Source: Nymphaea colorata (Eukaryota; Streptophyta; Magnoliopsida; Nymphaeales; Nymphaeaceae). Taken from it: DNA of 64,000 nt. The stretch spans positions 5,733,205-5,797,204 of the forward strand of contig NC_045138.2 in NCBI RefSeq assembly GCF_008831285.2. The letters run 5' to 3'. The notes under the pieces were generated by a model. The model saw only the letters and a list, made by a program, of their open reading frames with translations, had not been told where the DNA came from and searched no databases. This document shows positions 36,501-47,566 of the stretch, piece after piece. A program made the position numbers and the translations under genes. How positions within the stretch are numbered: the stretch's first letter is position 1; every line of letters starts with the position of its first letter.

Positions 36501-37888
36501 CTGTTGGCCCCTTCAGCCGCACCATCTTCAGGAGAATTTCAGGAGATAGATGGTGAAAGTGAAGAAAGGAGAAAAGCTAGATTTGAACGACATCAACGTA
36601 CACTTGAGCGTGCTGTAAGTTTACCAATTATGATTCTTCATTGTGGTCTTTCCTGGCTGAGCATTTAAGAAACCTACCGACTCCCAAGCAGGGTGAGAAC
36701 AAATCCAATCTGTATCTTGCAACTGCTCTTGTCTCAGACTTGGCTTGTTTTTTGTGCAGGCAAAAGCTCTGGCAGAGAAAAATGAAAGAGACATGCAAAC
36801 TCAGAAGGAACAAGCAGAAAGACATGTAAGATAGCAAATGCTTGCATCAAGCTGTCTTAGATTCTAATATTATGGGAAACCATTTATTATTCTCATTATT
36901 ATACATTTAGTCTAGCTTTTTTCAAAGCATGTACTAGTGTCTTCATGCTTATTATTTATTCGGAGAAGAATCCTTCTCTAGAACTTGCATTCATTTATAA
37001 CATGCTTCTTATATGCTTTCTTCGTGATTCAGATGATTGCAGAAAAGCTGGATCCTGAGATTAAGCGATGGGCTGCAGGAAAAGAAGGAAACTTACGTGC
37101 CTTGTTGTCAACATTACAATATGTGAGCTTATCCTGGTCCCTTAGCAACACTTTGTTGTTTCAATTGCGAACTGTTTTTTTTTTCTTTTTTTTATTCTTA
37201 GTATTTTCTAAGATGGTGCTTTGATGTTAGCTGCATCTGTGAGTTGTATGGTACCAAGGCCTTTTGAAATCTATAGAATCTATCTGCTAGATGCTACTTG
37301 TCACAGATTTTGCAATGTATGGCCATTGATATCTTACCAATTGGCTAAAAATATTTTAGAGCGTTGCGGTATATGCAATCATCACAGAATAAACTGTGTA
37401 GTCATCTGTGCACAAAGCTTGATTTTCATAAATAAATATGTATTTGCTTATGTTCTTTTGACTTATGCATAACATAAAGTACCTCATTTATCTCAGTAAG
37501 CGACACAAACTATGTAGCTATAGCAGCTTAATATTCTGTAGGATTTGGTGAAGTTTACCCTTATTTTTTATGACCAACTTACCAACATTTGAAGTTTGAA
37601 CCCAATATCATTATGACAAACTGTGCAAGACACTGGAAAAAGTTTATGAAGACATTACATTGCAATGTATATGATATAAGACAATCCATGAGAGTAGAGA
37701 TGACAAAAACGGAGAGGGTTTATAACTTTATTATGCATCATTGGGATTTCAACTTTCAGTCAAATATATATGGCCGTTTTAGGCAACATTGTACTGGAGC
37801 CTGGCCTGATGGAGTACTTGCAAGGGCTGCAGGCCTGTGCCTGTGCCAGTGCCAAACTTGCGCTAGTGCCAACAAGTTTGCTGACTGG

Positions 37889-37934
<46 letters not shown>

Positions 37935-39802
37935 GGAAAAGCAGGAGAAAGGGGTGTACACACATACTAGTCCATGGATGGTCACCTGTGATTGCCCAAC
38001 CTGGTCATTTATTCTAATGGTCTGGGCCAGGCCTGGTGATCTTGGTCCCCTGGGTTACTTTGGCAACCTGAGCCCCGCTTGTTGCTGGCTGGGGCCTCAA
38101 CTACCCATCGGTTCCCAGTCTGTTTCCCACCCTTAGTTGTGACTTGTCAAAGGTTGTTGAAAAAATCATGATATGCAAACAAAAATGTATTTCGATGATG
38201 CCATGGTTAATGTTGAGAATGTTGCCTAGTATTATTCCTTTCTCAGAAAACCTGCACCCTGCACCTGTGTGACATGGTTGTTCTTTTTCTTGCATAGTAG
38301 TTCCTTTTTCTACGATTGGTGTGCCATAAATGTGATTATTCTTCTACTTGAGGCACTCTATTCAAAGGTTTTAGTGAGTTTTGGGTGGTGGGTTAGTTTC
38401 TGTAATATTCATGATGTGATTGTAGATTGTAAATCCAAGCATTTCAGTGGCTTGAGCTGCTATTCCAAGTTCCAACTAAACTGGGGTTTTGTGATGTTCT
38501 GACTCCATCATTTTTTTTATAGAGATAAACAGCATTGATGGTGGATGTATTTTTGTTCAGTGAGGTGCTTACTGATGTTATTCTTGACAATGAGCAGATT
38601 CTTTGGCCTGAAAGTGGTTGGCAGCCAGTATCGCTAACTGATTTGATTACTGCTGCTTCTGTGAAGAAAGTCTATAGAAAGGCAACCTTGTGTGTTCACC
38701 CTGATAAGGTTCAACAAAAGGGTGCAACTTCTCAGCAAAAGTATATTGCAGAGAAAGTCTTTGACCTGCTTAAGGTACTTCATTTACAATAGATTCTGCT
38801 TCAATTGCTATATTATCATAGGTATTTCATTGTACTTTGCCCATTAGCATCACTTGGTATAGTTGTTGCATTTCAAATAATTGGAGAATCAAGCCCTTCA
38901 AGTTAATTATTTGGTTTTATTTTATCTTATATCACTACTTTAACATGTGATGGGGTATAGACAAATAACTTTAGTATTTATTTATGTAATGTAATAATAT
39001 ATTTCTATTTATGCTTATGCATAGATCCTGATTATGTTGGAAGTCTCTGAAAACGAGGCTAATGCAACTATCAAGATCTCATCTCATCGGGAAATCTAGT
39101 TTATGTAGATGAACATGCCAAAGAGGTGTACCGTTTGCAAGGTTACAATGAAATACTAAATCAATAGGGCCATGGCCGAGCTGTTTGTGACCCAGATAAT
39201 TACCATGCCGTGTTCATTGAATAGTTTTACAAGTTGGCATTGTCAAAATAAATCACTGAGTACTTTGGCCTCAATTATTATTGTTATTTTTTTTTAAGGG
39301 GGACATTGAAGGTGCATTTTTTTATATGAAAATGTTAGGTTATCTTTTGAGGTTTATGAATATTGCAATGAAGGAGAAATGAAATATGTTTGTCAAACAA
39401 AAACTTTTTATTCATGACAATTTATATCTTGACAGTAACAGTTAAACTTTGTTGGAAATTACTTGGAATTTATGGGGAAGCCCCATGAGATGCTTAAGGG
39501 AGATAATGTTTCAGGTCTGCTTATAGGCTTACACTGTAGCAGCTTCAGTTGTTGGGCCTTCTAAAAGATTTTTGTCTTTCTCAATAATTATATTATAGCA
39601 GATTCAGATGTTTGACCTTTTAAAAGATTTTTGCGTTTCTCAATAATGATAACCAAAACATTGAGTGTATAATGCATTTTGTCTGCAATCATCAATGAAA
39701 TGGAGGGTAAGCTATTATTTACTTCATTATTTTTATACTCGTTCAATTCTTGGGAAATAACAGGAAGCATCAAATAAGTTCAATTCAGAGGAGCTCTTTT
39801 GA
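30560..39802 (+). CDS. Auxilin-related J-domain protein (clathrin uncoating cofactor), eight exons
   Basis: Auxilins recruit Hsc70 through a C-terminal J-domain to strip clathrin from vesicles in the cytoplasm. Exons by hand: 30560-31163, 34477-36205, 36295-36421, 36517-36614, 36760-36825, 37033-37122, 38598-38774 and 39764-39802. All introns are GT-AG and phases agree. The protein would be about 976 residues, close to plant auxilin-related proteins. It opens [20 protein letters not shown]. The N-terminal third repeats Asp-(Ile/Val)-Phe-Gly motifs, with DPF and DDLL motifs of clathrin/adaptor binders. Residues about 497-748 are a highly charged Glu-Arg-Ala coiled coil. The J-domain holds HPD at about residue 939 and the protein ends KFNSEELF. 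Start: the ATG at 30560 has a good context (ACCGATGG). Oddity: exon 1 changes frame at the six-G run 30788-30793. As written, translation stops at 30797, after 79 codons; one more G would restore the frame. A sequence error is the simplest explanation, a young pseudogene the alternative. Confidence 0.9.
30788..30799 (+). other. Apparent one-base frameshift in auxilin exon 1
   Basis: The frame from the ATG reads ...AYDDVFGGR and meets TGA at 30797. A second frame, open from about here to the exon end, continues [20 protein letters not shown] with the same style of motif. The switch falls in a run of six G. Both halves belong to the auxilin family, so a base is missing from the run, either in the sequence record or in the plant. 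Confidence 0.85.
31164..34476 (+). other. Intron 1 of the auxilin gene (3.3 kb) with internal tandem repeats
   Basis: Donor GTGAGA at 31164, acceptor GTGCAG at 34471-34476, phase 2. Inside, a 37-bp unit is duplicated at 31699-31772. Around 33730-34125 a diverged unit (TGTGAAGATATAGGTGAAGA, then CCTGGAGATTTT) occurs three times at spacings of about 120-160 bases. No separate gene was recognised inside. Confidence 0.8.
35363..36115 (+). other. Glu-Arg-Ala coiled-coil repeat region within auxilin exon 2
   Basis: About 250 codons encode repeats such as [14 protein letters not shown] and [14 protein letters not shown]. The pattern is built from an imperfect 21- to 33-base DNA repeat around GCTGAAGCACGTGAACGAGC. 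It should form a long single helix or coiled coil, as in other plant auxilin-related proteins. All other frames here yield long but meaningless open frames. Confidence 0.85.
37123..38597 (+). other. Intron 6 of the auxilin gene with a GT/GA microsatellite and MITE-like debris
   Basis: Donor GTGAGC at 37123, acceptor GAGCAG at 38592-38597. A (GT)n(GA)n run sits at 37891-37935. A GC-rich stretch at 38020-38140 (CTGGGCCAGGCCTGG ... TTCCCACCCTTA) looks like the right part of a GGGCC-family MITE; no clear left end or duplication was found. Confidence 0.6.
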
Positions 39803-41429
39803 AGTCATTGAATTGCTCAAGGATTCAAGATATCAGCTTGGAAGCTTCACACCGTTTCCTGTGCGTGGGCAATTGTCATGGCCTGCAATTTTAAGCACCA
39901 ACTTTTTGGCCATCACTATGCGTGCTTGGTTTGTTGTCCTTCATGCTGCCCATGCCGTTCCTGCCACGGCTCAGAATAAGAGTTCTTTTTTCTGATGTAA
40001 ATGGTAATGCCTGGGCATCTTTTTGCATAGAAAAATTTGTGTAAGTTTATGCTGCTGATTCCTGTAGATTAGCAATGGTGGGTTTGGCACCATTTCTGCA
40101 GCTTGTCCCACGTCCAATGTCATGTTCTACATGCTGTCTGGTTTGTGGGTGTGTAGTAGGATAGTATTCATTTTTTTTTCGACTGATATCTTTGAACCCT
40201 TCAATGAATGTCATTATATTATTGCTTTGCGATGTATCCTGAATAGACAAAGTGCAAATACGTGGTTACTTTTCTAGTTGGAGTTCTTCTTAGAGAATTG
40301 GGCAATGCAACGTGTGCACACAGAAGCACATAAACAATCATGGTCCTGCATATCTGATAATTGTCTCTTCTTTACAGTTGATCTGAAATTAGCAACAAAA
40401 AACTAGGTAAGAACATCCTTGACCTTATATTATGATTAACTTGGTGACCATAGAATCAACTCTGGTAAAAATTAAATGGACAAGCGCTTTTTACTTATCA
40501 TTTATACTATTACATTTTCTTTCTACTGTCGGAAACTGCTAGTGCTATGCAGGATTTCTAATTTTCCTTTTTGCTATTGGTATCTTGGCGACTGCTGTAG
40601 TGTGAAGGTCTTGTTGATGCGGATCATTCTTTCCTCTTTTATTGTTTTTTTATCTTTGTTTTTCTTTCTTATTGCAATGAGAGAAGTTTTGAGTTCAGGT
40701 GGTGGAATCAAAAGAGCTCATGACTTGCAATATGGCCTACGCTCTCAGTTTCTTAATCCTCTCTCTTGCCTTTTTTGCACATAAGGGAGCCAGCCTAACT
40801 GCTGTTTCTGGCTTCAGTTTTGCATCTGCAGCAAGACGTTATGTCCTTCAACTTGTAAAAAAGAAAAAAGAAAAGAAAAAACAAAACAAAAGCAAGGGAA
40901 TTGCATATCTTTCAGATCTTCAGCAAATGCTGCAGCACTACATTGTTCTTTGTTGCACCAAGGGAGTGTTGGTAAAACTGCAATGGTTTCGGGTCATTAT
41001 CGATGAAAGTTGAACGAAGTTTCACCTACAAAGAAGCCTTAGATAAAACGTAAGACATGAAACATGAATCAATTTGTGCTTGAATGCGCGGAAACAAGTT
41101 AGGCAAGCTAATATGATATTTTTGAGGAACATGTGGTGTAAAAATTTTGCAGATTAAACTCTTTTTCATAAGCTTCATTGTGCCAAAAATTCTCTTCTTT
41201 GAAATGCAAACACTGTTTTTAGCATGGAACAAGCTATGCTTGTGTAAAAGTAAATTGATGGTTTACAAATTCGTACATCTAAAACTAATTTTTTCCGAAG
41301 TCAAAGTGCTATATTTATTTTATTGGGAAAGAATTTATATACCATATTTTGTAAACGAACCACTAAATTAATTGAAGACTTGTAATTAATACATATGTTT
41401 CTCATTTATTTGGTGCATTTACCTTTTGA

Positions 41430-41478
<49 letters not shown>

Positions 41479-41913
41479 TGTTTCTCCATATGTTGTTGTA
41501 TCAAATCCATATGAATGGCTTGGCTTCTAGAGTTTGTTTTTAGACGTTTTAATAAAACGAGAAAAAAGTTGAGAATAATATGAACAGCGAAGTAGGGTTA
41601 ATTGACTAGGCCTATATTAAAGTGCGGCATTGTGGGTCCTGCAATTTTAGTACAATATTTTGTTGAAAGTTTATTCATGCGTTTGTAATGTAACAAATCT
41701 ATCAGGTTATTTGACTTTATTTTCCCCGACAACTATAAGCACTCCTTCACCATATGTACAGGAAAAGTTAATGTTGATTTGTTAAAAAGTTCGTTGATCA
41801 TCATAAAATGTTTTCACATCATACACCATGGTTCATATCTATTTAATGATTTTTTTTAACGATAAATTTTAACCATCGGACAACATTCATTGTATGGTAG
41901 CATAGCATTGAAC

Positions 41914-41952
<39 letters not shown>

Positions 41953-42177
41953 TTTATTTCCTTGATATTTACTCCAATATTAAGCTTTCTATGTATTAAA
42001 GAAAGGTAATGGTAGAAGTCATCTCCGGCCCAACATCGGGGTGAGTTTCCTCAGAATACGGCAGAATCAATAGGAGAATTGGAGACAACCAACTATCGGG
42101 ATGGCAAGAGCCAAGGACGCATATAGGATTATTGACGATGCACCCATTGAACAAATGTCCTTGTTTTAATTTTTTAC
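39803..42177. other. 3' side of the auxilin gene and intergenic DNA
   Basis: The first few hundred bases are presumably 3' untranslated sequence; a consensus AATAAA is not obvious close to the stop. A CT microsatellite lies at 41430-41471 and an AT/AC run at 41919-41951. Open frames at 40476 and 40699 (hydrophobic, lysine-rich) have no recognisable domain and were not accepted as genes. Confidence 0.4.
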
Positions 42178-42541
42178 TAGGGCTGTACACAATCCAAGTT
42201 GAGCTTGACTTGACTCAAATATTGCTCGGCTGGAGCTCGGTCAAGTTGTACAAGGTCAAGGTCAGCAGACTGAGTTCTGGCTCGAGCTCTACTTGGTTAA
42301 ATTTGTTAACCAACTCTTCTTTTGATTTGAATTTTTTTATTAGTTTTAAGTTTGGAAATTACAAAAAGAAAGATAACCTAAATAGAACGAGTTTACTAGA
42401 GTTTAATTGAGTCCAGTTCATGTAACTCCAACTTGACTCATTTATAAGCTCGAATTTTCAGTTACGCTCGAGATTGACTTGTTTACAAACAAGTAAAGCT
42501 CGAGTCAAACTAGACTTGGTTTGACTCATTGTATAGCCATA
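42178..42541. mobile_element. hAT-like MITE, TAGGGCTGTACA family, eroded
   Basis: It starts TAGGGCTGTACACAATCC and ends CATTGTATAGCCATA. The complement of the right end, TATGGCTATACAATG, pairs with the left end. The interior shows GAGCTCGG and GCTCGAGTCAA motifs as in the elements at 18162 and 18968. The flanks TTTTTTAC and TCTTTGAG agree at only five of eight positions. Confidence 0.65.
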
Positions 42542-42908
42542 TCTTTGAGTCCGAGCAGACTAGGGTTTATGTGGAACCCTGCCACAATATGCTTAGACAT
42601 GCAAGTGTTTCAGACCCAATGGATATTGAATGTTGGATCCGGATAAGATCTATAGTGACAAAAAATAACACATTTTTTAGGCGTACCCTGACCCATTTGC
42701 AACTCTACGGGAGTAAGAAGAACAATGTCTCGTTAGTAAGCATGCAATGTTTTTGTTTCAGCATGTGATTATGTCCAGCGCTTAATTACTTAATTAAATA
42801 TATGCTCATAATCAAATTATACTTTTTAGGAGAAGAATATAGTGTTTTTGAAACATGTGTTATGAGAACATGTGTATCCAAGAATAACATGTTCAGTCCG
42901 ATCATATA

Positions 42909-43215
42909 CACTATAAAAAAACCTAGGCATTACCGATGGTTTAAATGTGTCGGTAAAATATGGCAACACTCAGGTTAAGGTTTTCCTGATGGTTCCTTCC
43001 ATCGTAGGTGAAGATAGTGTTGGTAAAAATCTTCACATACGCAATGCTCTGTGCGTGGGTGTAGGTTTCCATTACCGACGCACGAAACACGTAGGTAAAC
43101 ATTGTTACCGACGTTCAAGCGCATCGGTAATAGTCCATTGTTTTCTGACGTCTAACTAAACGTCGGTAAAATGTTATACGAACACTTGTCCTGGACGTTG
43201 GTAAAATTTTAGCTG
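42909..43215. mobile_element. CACTA-type element end with TACCGACG subterminal repeats
   Basis: CACTATAAAAAAACCTAGGC at 42909 resembles the En/Spm (CACTA) terminus. It is followed by many short repeats in both orientations: TACCGATGG, TCGGTAAAAT, TACCGACGCACG, TACCGACGTTC, CGTCGGTAAAAT. Clustered subterminal repeats of this kind are typical of CACTA elements. I did not find a convincing TAGTG partner end; ATAATAGTG at about 43384 is a weak candidate. Confidence 0.5.
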
Positions 43216-45164
43216 AAATCCACCAAAGGTTGCTATTATAATAACTATAACTTATTGAGAACGGAATTACTTTAGATAAAAAGTTTTTTTTTCTCTTTTA
43301 TCTTTATTTAAGAGTTATACTTATGTAGTTAAGTTATTGTTATGTATTAGTATTAGTAGTTATTAGTGATTTTCATTCTAATATAATAGTGAGATGCAAT
43401 AGAATGTCTAGGTTCACGACATAACATATGCGACTTAGCAGAATTGGCAGATTCCTTTATTTGGTTCATTAACATTTCAGTGTATAATCTTCATACATAA
43501 TGCTTGAACCAATTAGATTCCTTTTTTTCCTTGTACCAGATTCATGCTGAGGAACCCTTACATTTACATATAACATAAGAAAACAACTCATTATAAGACT
43601 ACCTTGAACCCCTATTGAGTTATTTAGTTAAAGTTAGACATCTTGAAAAAGTCACTCCATTTCGAACCAATTCTTAGTACCATGCGATTTGGATTGACTC
43701 AAAATCCTTGTTTTGTTAATGGAGTAACCCATAGTTAAATTTCAGGGCATTCAAAAGGAGTTTTTGAAGCATCCCCACATGGTGGAGCGTGACCTGACAG
43801 TGGAATTGTTTAGTTTAAATCATAAAATCATAAGTACAAGTGAAGTGATCCACATAACAATATAAGATCATAGAAATATATAAATCATAAAATCTATAAA
43901 CCAAACCTATGCTCATAGAAATATAAGAGAGAACAAACATCGATACATTTGTTTCATTAAATAAGACTAGGATCACTTCATTTAACGCTAAGATAATAAA
44001 AAATAACTCGAGTTTTTAATAGATGAAGAAGGTCGGTTTATTGGGACTTCTTGTTTGATTTTTTTCATCAACTAAACCTAACTAACATGTAATATTAAAT
44101 GTTTGAGTATATTGAGTAAAGTTTGTGATATTTTTGCAATCCAGAAAATTACAAACTTTAATATTCAGGAAAAAACAATTGACGATCTCAGCTGACTTGG
44201 TAGGCCCTCACTCATGATCGAGTAAATGGATGATCCCAATCGACTTGGGTAATTCGCGACTCAGATCCATGAGTTCGTTCACCAACTACGATAAAATTTG
44301 GGGTGATATAAGATATCGCAGTAAATTTGTAGAGTTTAATCTTTTATCTTCTAAAAGTAGCAATGAAGCTGAAGCTTATGAATTTGATAAAGAGTTAAAA
44401 ACTTATACTACAACTATGAATTTTCTGAAGCAGCCTTCATATAATATCAAATCCGTATATTTAAGATGTGAACAGGCGTAGGGGGCAGAGCAAAGAATTT
44501 TTTGTTGGGCCAAACTACAGTTTCAAAATTTTAACAAGGACCGAAATAAAATTTTTTAATTTTTTTTATATATGTTAAACTAAATTTTTTAAATTTACAT
44601 ATAAATTTTTAAAATCTGCCCTGAACAAGAACATGTGCACTCCCGCATGTTCAACAACTCATGAATCGAGTGTCCCTAACTCATGAATCGAGTGTCCCTT
44701 TGACGTAAGCCTGATTATGGTCATTTTTTTTTACTATGATCACCTATTAGGGGCCATAACATATAGCATTCTCCTAAACTCTGGTAGAAAATGCCCTCAG
44801 AAAGCGGAAGTGTGTATCCTTGTTAATTAATTTCAGTTCCTCTTCGGTGTTGATCTCTTGCAAGTCAACCTCTTAGAACCCTGTTTAGACCTTAAGAACA
44901 AGACAGTTCCGACGTACAAGTGTGAGTCCCATTGTCCAGTCTTAAATGTTCCATTCAGCTGTGCCCAAGTTAGATGTGATCTGTATGGGCTATTGCCAGA
45001 ATAGACTCACATGGTTTATTTTATTTATATATGAATTTATGCATGTGATTTACTGGTTTATTGTATTTACATACTAATTTCTGCATGTGATTTAGTTTAT
45101 TACATATTGATCTCCCTCAAATGTAAAAGTTCTTATATCAGTTCCCCTTAACAAGGCATGTTAT
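43216..45164. other. Intergenic, nothing firm
   Basis: An 83-codon frame at 44230-44481 has ordinary amino-acid composition but no recognisable domain and no supporting splice structure. A 22-base unit ending GAATCGAGTGTCCCT is doubled near 44655-44700. Nothing else recognised. Confidence 0.4.
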
Positions 45165-45248
45165 GTCATTCCACCGTCACCTAATTCACGAAACAACTAA
45201 CAACATGTGTCTTGTTAGTTGTTTTGTGCATTGCATCAGTGGAATGAC
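45165..45248. repeat. Foldback (hairpin) sequence, possible tiny MITE core
   Basis: Arms of about 37-39 bases (starting GTCATTCCACCGTCACC and ending TCAGTGGAATGAC) are inverted copies with about four mismatches and a two-base gap, separated by an 8-base loop. A third, outer copy of the arm end (TGATGGTGGAATAACATA) follows at about 45267, so the original element may have extended to there. Confidence 0.8.
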
Positions 45249-45293
45249 ATCATACATTACACCTATGATGGTGGAATAACATATAGTAAAAGT

Positions 45294-45294
<1 letters not shown>

Positions 45295-45336
<42 letters not shown>
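45295..45336. repeat. 42-base poly(T) run
   Basis: Uninterrupted T run. It could be the reverse-strand tail of a retroposon lying to its right, but no body or target duplication was identified. Confidence 0.95.
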
Positions 45337-45339
<3 letters not shown>

Positions 45340-45569
45340 TTTAGGGACCCTTTGATGCACAGAAAAAATCCTGTGAATCGGTTGAAATATGTACCGGTGA
45401 GTGAAATTTCACTGTTTCACCCGACGACGAAACAAACGTCATGAAATTTCACCTGAAATATCATTTCGATTGGGTGAAATTTCACGTGAAAATAAGTTGG
45501 CCCTTGCAGGCCCGAGTTTTTTTTGCGGATAAAGTTGAGAGTTGTTTGGGCTCTCAACTTTTCCCCTCA

Positions 45570-45704
45570 TTTCCCCGTCGACGCCCTTACCCCTCTCCTC
45601 TCTCGCTGCCTGACCTCTCTCGCAACAGGGTTTCTCGTTTCCCCGTCGATGCCCTTACTCCTCTCCTTTGCTGCCTCACCTCTTTCGCAACAGGGTTCCT
45701 CTTC
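45570..45704. repeat. 68-bp CT-rich tandem duplication
   Basis: Two adjacent copies start TTTCCCCGTCGACGCCC and TTTCCCCGTCGATGCCC (45570 and 45638), each ending near CGCAACAGGGTT. They lie in a CT-rich block of 200 bases whose overlapping open frames look like repeat artefacts. Just upstream (45405-45495) TGAAATTTCAC-type palindromes recur several times. Confidence 0.85.
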
Positions 45705-45829
45705 TCTCTCGCTGCATCACGCTCGCTCTCTTTCCCAGTTGCTCGCTTTTTTGTTGTTCACACGGCAAGGGCAAGAAGCAGGGCACCTTCGCCTTAGAGC
45801 AGCTTCCTTGCGTCAAAAACAACAACTAC

Positions 45830-47535
45830 TAACAGTCTTGAAAAAAAAGTCTCTCAAATTTTCTATCCTTGCATCAAACAGAGTTACTTTTATCCTGCAA
45901 AAAAAGTACCGTGTGCATTAAACAAGGTTAATTTTACCACGTTAAATTCTAACTTGTCAGCTTCAGATTGAAAGAAGAAGAAATTTCGGCATGTAAATTT
46001 TTTTAGAAAAATTTACCATGGTAAATTTATCACGTTAAATTCTTCATTGCCATCAAACTAGCCCTTAGCCATAAATTTTCAGCATCACTAATTAGTTTTT
46101 CAGATTTTCAAGCCTTAAGAAATCTTATATGAATATTTGGAATAAACCCGTGCAAGAGTGGGTTTTTAAGTTTTGAAATACACGATATTAACATTTTAGA
46201 AGAAAGATATGAAATTGACGTTTGCAATGTTACTTCGAACTTTTCATGTGATTACGTTGGAGAGGATCGTTTTCCTTTTCAAGTGAGTTCTGCGTGATTA
46301 AGTCTTCTGTAAACGTAGAAGTTTTTTTTTCATAATTAATTTAAAAGAAAAACCATTTCACCCATCACTCATTTTTGAGTGAATAGAAAGAGTATTTTAT
46401 TCTAGAGTAGTCCCGTTTCAATAATCACCCCATCTCTCTTAATAACTATGAATATAAGTTCATTCGCCTTTTCACCTGTACTTTTCTAAAACAGTAACTT
46501 TTCACATGCTTTTTAACATGGTTGTATCTGTTTGATCGCTGACATGCGACTGTATATCAAACTGTAATTTTCCCCCCTAGTTTTACCTCTTTAAATTAAA
46601 ACAACTTAAAGTCTTTTAATTCGATTAAAATTGAAAAGTTTTAGGCAAAAAGCAAATCAACACTTAATTTTTAAGCACCCAATTGTAAGAAAAATCTAGA
46701 GAAATTTATAAAATTACCCTTCTTAAACATAATTGTCTTTAAAAGAAAACAAAACAAAATGCGATAATTTTGATTAGAAGAATAATTTTCTAAAATTATT
46801 CAACCACTCCATCCTTTTCCATTTTTGAGAATTTCTCACGTTAGCTCTAAAAAATTAAGCAAGTGATGATTTGTTATTTGCTAAACAATAAGCATATTCT
46901 TTTCAGAAACTTTCAAATTAAAAAAAAAAAAGATAAAAAAACTTGTACCAGTCACATAAGAACCCCTTCAACTCATGGTCCAGTGCCTCTAACACAACTA
47001 GGGGCCTTTCTCATCACTTGACGAAATGATTGGAGAGGGGGGAAGTGAGCTCTACCCAACACTTTCCACAAGAGCTGGTTTCTCGTGGAAATAATGACCA
47101 TATGGCTCTGTTTCTGCTGCGAAACAAACGCCAATGGAGCTTTTCCATGGAAAATAGAGCAACACAGGCAGCGGCAAGTCAAAACTCAGAAGGGCAGGCT
47201 TGCAATTTGGAGATTAACCATCAATAAAAGAATACAGGAAAATAAAGGGGAAGAGTTGCGTCAGTGCCTGTCTTTGCCTGGTCTTTGTTTCTCTCTCTCT
47301 CTCTCTCTCTCTACACCCGAAACGGATGATGGGGCAAACAACCCAAGATCCCAACTCACCATCTCTGCCCTCTAGATGGGGACAACCCTTCCTGATCTTT
47401 GCTAGCCGTTAAGGGATTCAATTTCAACTTGGTCTCTCTTCCTCCTCCCCTCCCCACAAGGGGGTAAAATAAAGAAGGGGGAAAAATTTATGAAATCTCT
47501 CTTTCTGCTGTGTACCAACACTAGGGCTTCTCACT
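45830..47535. other. SWI3C: Intergenic DNA and presumed promoter and leader of the SWI3C gene
   Basis: AT-rich to about 46970, then less so. A CT microsatellite (47289-47312) and a CT-rich leader-like stretch (47410-47530, including CTAGGGCTTCTC just before the ATG) precede the start codon. No TATA box can be assigned with confidence. Confidence 0.4.
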
Positions 47536-47566
47536 ATGTCTGCTTCCCCTTCTCTGCCTCCTCCTG
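47536..47566 (+). other. SWI3C: Predicted first coding exon of SWI3C (31 bases)
   Basis: It encodes MSASPSLPPP plus one base of an Ala codon and is followed by donor GTAACT. Joining to the acceptor CCGCCAG ahead of 48234 gives an unbroken frame into KKIKLKRKREN. The alternative, starting upstream of 48234 in the same frame, gives a hydrophobic stretch that looks like translated intron. Without a transcript this remains an inference. Confidence 0.6.

Noticed and set aside
37891-37935. GT/GA run as a regulatory element
   Set aside because: It is a simple microsatellite; nothing links it to a function.
37589-38017. A 142-codon frame in auxilin intron 6
   Set aside because: It runs through a GT/GA microsatellite and MITE-like debris. 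The flanking exons splice together in phase without it.
40476-41013. Possible small membrane-protein gene downstream of auxilin
   Set aside because: Overlapping short frames with a lysine homopolymer end, no start context, domain or splice structure worth supporting.
45295-45336. Processed retrogene tail (poly T) and the poly A at 21141
   Set aside because: No gene-derived body or flanking duplication was found beside either run.
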